A stretch of DNA of 8,971 nt from Methanomicrobiales archaeon (GTDB taxonomy: Archaea; Halobacteriota; Methanomicrobia; Methanomicrobiales; JACTUA01), in the NCBI GenBank assembly GCA_028678635.1, contig JAJRDC010000289.1:1-8971 (forward strand), written 5' to 3'. A program made the position numbers and the translations under genes. The notes under the pieces were generated by a model. That model was not told the origin of the DNA. It saw nothing but the letters and a program-made list of their open reading frames with translations, and searched no databases. Below are positions 6,363-8,971 of the stretch, piece by piece (position 1 is the first letter of the stretch; each line of letters begins with the position of its first letter).

Positions 6363-6396
6363 ACCCGTGATCCGCATCCTCGGTGGTCGCCGCGGG

Positions 6397-7101
6397 CTAG
6401 GTGCGGTCCTTCAGGACACGGATCTCCCCGGTGCCGCGGGAGACCTTCTTCACCAGGCTCTCGATATCGGCCTGCATGCCACCCGGGATCTTCACGACAC
6501 AGATCCAGGACCCGTCCTTCTGCCATTCCTGCTGCTCGATCCGGGCCGCCCGGTCGATCTCTCCGTAGGCGCGGGCGGCGTGGTCGGACGGGATCCGGAT
6601 CGCCACCCTGACCTCCTCGAACCGGATGGGGATCAGGGGCCGCAGCGCCTTCATGGTGTCCTCCACCGCCTCGTTCAGGGGGCAGAAGGGATCGATGGAG
6701 ACCTTGGCCTCCTCCATGGCCATCTCGATCCGCTTGGGCGGGTGGGGCAGGCCGGTCTGGGGGTTGATCGCGTGCCGGGCGATGAAGCTGACCACCTGGT
6801 GGCGCTTCTCCTCGATAAGCGCCCGCCGCTGCTCGGCGGTCAGGTGGATCTCGCCCTTCAGGATGATCCGTTCGGCGATGGTGGGAAAGTCCGTGGTCTG
6901 GAAGACCTTCTCCAGGGATTCGTCGGGGGTCTTCTCGCCCCGGGACGCGTTCTCGAAGACGTGGACTGCGGCAACGGCGTCCTCGATGTCCATCTTCTCG
7001 CCGTGCCGGATCCGGACGGCCAGGTCCGGGTCCACGAGGATCTCGAACCGCTCCCCATGGCTCTCCAGCCGGGCAACGACCGCCCGGTCCAGGGGGATCA
7101 T
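6397..7101 (-). CDS. sbds: SBDS-family ribosome maturation protein (Sdo1)
   Basis: SBDS works with a GTPase (EFL1 in eukaryotes, aEF-2 in archaea) to release the anti-association factor IF6 from new large ribosomal subunits. The 234-residue length is normal for archaea. The N-terminal FYSH domain includes [18 protein letters not shown] and ends around VFQTTDF. The helical middle domain carries [23 protein letters not shown], a strong family signature. The ferredoxin-like C-terminal domain runs from about residue 160 to [12 protein letters not shown]. The ATG at 7099-7101 overlaps the psmA stop as ATGA, so translation is probably coupled. In many archaea Rrp4 follows directly; here a 355-base gap follows. 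No gene-specific promoter is visible, so it is probably transcribed with psmA. Confidence 0.96.
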   Translation of the reverse strand: MIPLDRAVVARLESHGERFEILVDPDLAVRIRHGEKMDIEDAVAAVHVFENASRGEKTPDESLEKVFQTTDFPTIAERIILKGEIHLTAEQRRALIEEKRHQVVSFIARHAINPQTGLPHPPKRIEMAMEEAKVSIDPFCPLNEAVEDTMKALRPLIPIRFEEVRVAIRIPSDHAARAYGEIDRAARIEQQEWQKDGSWICVVKIPGGMQADIESLVKKVSRGTGEIRVLKDRT

Positions 7102-7832
7102 GCTGCGCCCGGCTGCTCGAACTTCTCCACGAAGGAGGCGACCTCCTCCTTCGTCATCTTGCGGAAGACCTTCCTGTCCAGCTCGATACAGCCGATCTCC
7201 ACGGTGTTCACGTCGAACTTACCCTCGGTGGCCACGTGCAGGGCCTTGAGACCCAGCATGATCGCCTCGTTGATGGTGGTGGCAGGATCGTACTCCTCCT
7301 CGAAGACCTTCATCACCGCGGGGCGGCCGGTGCCGATGCCGGTGGCCTTGTACTCGAGGAGCGTGCCGCTGGGGTCCGTCTCGAAGAGCCGGGTCTCGCC
7401 ATCAGAGATCCCGGCAATGAGGAGCGCGGTGCCGTAGGGCCTGGCCCCGCCAAACATCGTGTAGGTCTGCATGTGGTCGCAGAGCTTCTTCGACAGGGTT
7501 TCCACATCGATGGCCTCGTCGTAGGAGACCCGGTTGATCTGGCACTCCACCCTGGCCCGGTCGACGAGCGCCCTCGCGTCCCCCACGAGGCCGGACGATG
7601 CCACGCCGATGTGCTCGTCCACCTTGAAGATCTTTTCGATGGAAGAGGGCTCCAGGAGCCGGGTCGCCACCCTTTTATCCACGATCAGGACAACCCCGTC
7701 ACTGCACTTGATGCCCAGCGCCGTGGTGCCCCGCTTCACTGCCTCCCGGGCGTACTCCACCTGGTAGAGCCTGCCATCGGGGGAAAAGACCGTGATGGCC
7801 CGGTCGTATCCCATCTGTGCCTGTGGTTGCAT
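7098..7832 (-). CDS. psmA: Proteasome subunit alpha
   Basis: It forms the outer heptameric rings of the 20S proteasome, gates substrate entry and docks the regulatory ATPase PAN. The 244-residue product shows the alpha-type N-terminus with the gate motif YDR (residues 9-11), followed by [21 protein letters not shown], the diagnostic proteasome A signature. An alpha subunit has no N-terminal catalytic threonine, as seen here. K67 in SSIEKIF aligns by motif with the Thermoplasma lysine that binds the C-termini of activators. The ATG at 7830-7832 shares one base with the Pop5 stop (TAATG), and a strong GGAGGA lies 8 bases before the ATG. The 3' end overlaps SBDS by 4 bases. The place between RNase P genes and SBDS is the classic archaeal superoperon order. 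Confidence 0.98.
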   Translation of the reverse strand: MQPQAQMGYDRAITVFSPDGRLYQVEYAREAVKRGTTALGIKCSDGVVLIVDKRVATRLLEPSSIEKIFKVDEHIGVASSGLVGDARALVDRARVECQINRVSYDEAIDVETLSKKLCDHMQTYTMFGGARPYGTALLIAGISDGETRLFETDPSGTLLEYKATGIGTGRPAVMKVFEEEYDPATTINEAIMLGLKALHVATEGKFDVNTVEIGCIELDRKVFRKMTKEEVASFVEKFEQPGAA

Positions 7833-8314
7833 TAACTCACTCCTCCGTCATCCTCGGTGAAAAACAACAGCTCTGGACTCTTCTTTTCCTCTGCAATCAA
7901 ATCAACCTTTTGACCCGCCGAACGCCGCGCCGTGAACGCCCTCCCCTCCCGCATCACCTGCGTATCCGTCCACCCTGCCCCGCCTTCCTGCATCCTCCTC
8001 CGTATGGCATGAAGGGTGCCTGAGGTCAGGACCTGCCGGAGGGCGACACGATCGTCGCCTATCCGGCTGATGGTCGCAAGGGCTCCTGCTATCTGGGCCT
8101 CGGTGTTCCTCCGGCACCGGACCACCACATAGCCGCGGCTGCAGTCCAGCACCGCGGGAGCGATCGCGGCAGCGCCGGTATCCCCCCAGAGGGTGGTCAC
8201 GGCTTCGCATACTGCGTGGAAGACCGCCCGGGGCTCCGGTTCCGCCCACCCCGGAAGCACCCGGCAGAGCAGGTAGCGGCGCCGGTCCCGCTGTGAGGGG
8301 AGCCGGGAGGGCAT
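7832..8314 (-). CDS. rnp2: RNase P protein component 2 (Pop5/Rpp14 family)
   Basis: Pop5 pairs with Rpp30 and binds the catalytic domain of RNase P RNA, helping 5' maturation of tRNA. The product has 160 residues. The family core lies between about residues 10 and 107: [11 protein letters not shown] at the start, [22 protein letters not shown] in the middle and [13 protein letters not shown] at the end. Some 50 residues follow the SGT segment and finish with [15 protein letters not shown]. Archaeal Pop5 is often nearer 120-130 residues, so this tail is an extension. The ATG at 8312-8314 shares one base with the Rpp30 stop (TGATG), and the TAA shares one base with the psmA ATG. This order is conserved in many euryarchaea. 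Confidence 0.9.
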   Translation of the reverse strand: MPSRLPSQRDRRRYLLCRVLPGWAEPEPRAVFHAVCEAVTTLWGDTGAAAIAPAVLDCSRGYVVVRCRRNTEAQIAGALATISRIGDDRVALRQVLTSGTLHAIRRRMQEGGAGWTDTQVMREGRAFTARRSAGQKVDLIAEEKKSPELLFFTEDDGGVS

Positions 8315-8946
8315 CAGGGGACCTCCCGGCGGCGCCTGGCCAGTTCCGCCGGCGTGGCGAGGGCGCTCATGGTCTCCTCCTCTTCCATGCCAAAGAGGCG
8401 GGTGAGGGCGGCCATCTCCCTTGGGTTCCGCAGGTCCAGCATGGACCTGGCATTGGTGGCAACGGTGCAGAGGAACCCGTACCTCCGCTGGAGCCGCAGG
8501 AGCCGGGCATGGGACTGGAGCACCCGCTGCCGGGGCCAGCCCCGGTGGTGGACCAGCGGCTGGAGATCGAACTCGAGGGCCACCCCGCGGTCGGCGGCCA
8601 TCCGCGCGGTGACATGGGTGAAGGCCCCATTGGGGGCCCGGTGGACCTGGCGGAGGACATCCACTCCCCGGAGGGAGATGACCGCCCGGTTAAATCCCTG
8701 GTCGCCGGTGTCCACCAGCGCAAGATCGCTCCCCTGCCCCATGGCACGGAGGGCAGCGATGACTCCCTTCACCGTCTGCTCGTGGATCACTGCCGCAGAA
8801 AAGATGCGGACGCCGTGGATCTCACCGGAGGGTGTGCCGGCAGCCGCCAGGCTGTCCAGCCCCGCCTCCCGGGCTTCCACCGCCATCCTCCCTGCCGAGG
8901 AATCCCCCGCAGGGTACGGATGGACCGCACCATCGCACCGGTGCAT
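8314..8946 (-). CDS. rnp3: RNase P protein component 3 (Rpp30)
   Basis: Rpp30 is a TIM-barrel protein of the PHP-like fold and the partner of Pop5 in archaeal RNase P. The 210-residue product begins MHRCDGAVHPYPAGDSS, the family's usual N-terminus (a Y/CD...VHPYP motif). It includes DRGVALEFDLQPLV, an internal strand typical of the family, and later TVATNARSMLDLRNPREM, close to the family's conserved T(N/D)A...DLR(S/N)PR region. I chose the ATG at 8944-8946 because it sits just before the conserved start. The same frame stays open to the window edge, so an earlier start cannot be formally excluded. No clear Shine-Dalgarno sequence or promoter is seen in the remaining 25 bases, so the operon probably begins upstream outside the window. 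Confidence 0.92.
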   Translation of the reverse strand: MHRCDGAVHPYPAGDSSAGRMAVEAREAGLDSLAAAGTPSGEIHGVRIFSAAVIHEQTVKGVIAALRAMGQGSDLALVDTGDQGFNRAVISLRGVDVLRQVHRAPNGAFTHVTARMAADRGVALEFDLQPLVHHRGWPRQRVLQSHARLLRLQRRYGFLCTVATNARSMLDLRNPREMAALTRLFGMEEEETMSALATPAELARRRREVP

Positions 8947-8971
8947 CCGCGTGAAAAGGTGGGGAAGGGAT

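Larger units (their letters stand above)
6042..6396. other. 355-base region without a convincing gene, rich in hairpins
   Basis: Between the SBDS stop and the eL43 ATG I find no coding frame with recognisable protein features. The end near eL43 carries its promoter. The rest is very GC-rich and full of inverted repeats, the clearest at 6141-6154, 6166-6190, 6212-6255, 6263-6285, 6289-6308 and 6328-6362. In many archaea Rrp4, Rrp41 and Rrp42 lie at this point. No remnant of them is apparent, but a decayed one could not be excluded by eye. Confidence 0.7.

Noticed and set aside
6100..6396. RNase P RNA in the spacer
   Set aside because: The near-invariant GAGGAAAGTC element is absent; the closest string is GAGGATAGTC on the plus strand, and the other conserved regions were not found.
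6100..6396. SRP (7S) RNA in the spacer
   Set aside because: CCGGAAACCG resembles the tip of helix 8, but the conserved GGAGCA side of that helix is missing.
6340..6396. tRNA gene on the minus strand near GGGTTCAGC
   Set aside because: The T-loop does not fit GGTTCRANNCC, and no matching acceptor stem or anticodon arm was found.
6367..7437. Plus-strand open frame of about 350 codons opposite SBDS and psmA
   Set aside because: SBDS and PsmA are certain on the minus strand; this frame has no recognisable domain.
1..8971. CRISPR array, insertion sequence, prophage or defence genes
   Set aside because: No regular direct repeats, transposase or integrase motifs were seen; nearly all of the window is housekeeping or conserved archaeal genes.

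Overview
The window is GC-rich (clearly above 60 % by eye) and archaeal. It carries an archaeal-type ATP-dependent DNA ligase, the NreA repair protein, a DUF2117 protein of the kind known from methanogens, and most of the archaeal 'exosome superoperon' (Rpp30, Pop5, PsmA, SBDS, eL43, RpoP, Brix, Pcc1). Gene content and GC level fit a methanogenic euryarchaeote, most likely Methanomicrobiales (Methanoculleus or Methanoregulaceae-like). That placement is an inference, not a measurement.

Layout. (1) Positions 1-924, plus strand: the 3' part of a DNA ligase gene, cut by the window edge. (2) Positions 884-4826, minus strand: a compact four-gene unit read from high to low coordinates: an exported protein of unknown function, a DUF2117 protein, NreA, and a small membrane protein. 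Gaps are 15, 5 and 2 bases. The last gene runs 41 bases tail-to-tail into the ligase gene. (3) Positions 4827-4951: a 125-base spacer with a likely promoter and overlapping inverted repeats just before the first gene of that unit. (4) Positions 4952-6041, minus strand: eL43, RpoP (44 residues), a Brix-domain ribosome biogenesis protein and the KEOPS subunit Pcc1. The last three are joined by ATGA and GTGA stop/start overlaps. A good TATA element lies before eL43. (5) Positions 6042-6396: a 355-base region without a convincing gene but with several strong hairpins. It sits where Rrp4-Rrp41-Rrp42 lie in many other archaea. (6) Positions 6397-8946, minus strand: Rpp30, Pop5, PsmA and SBDS, each overlapping the next by 1 or 4 bases. 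The operon probably continues past the right edge.

How the genes work together. Blocks 4 and 6 join stable-RNA processing (RNase P proteins), ribosome maturation (SBDS, Brix, eL43), transcription (RpoP), tRNA t6A modification (Pcc1) and protein turnover (proteasome alpha). Block 2 puts the repair factor NreA beside a conserved methanogen protein of unknown function with a TOPRIM-like acidic motif, and all of it faces a DNA ligase. I found no CRISPR array, transposon, prophage gene, tRNA or rRNA. The points most worth checking are the missing exosome cassette with its structured spacer, the pseudoknot-like leader of the NreA unit, and the DUF2117 C-terminal motif.
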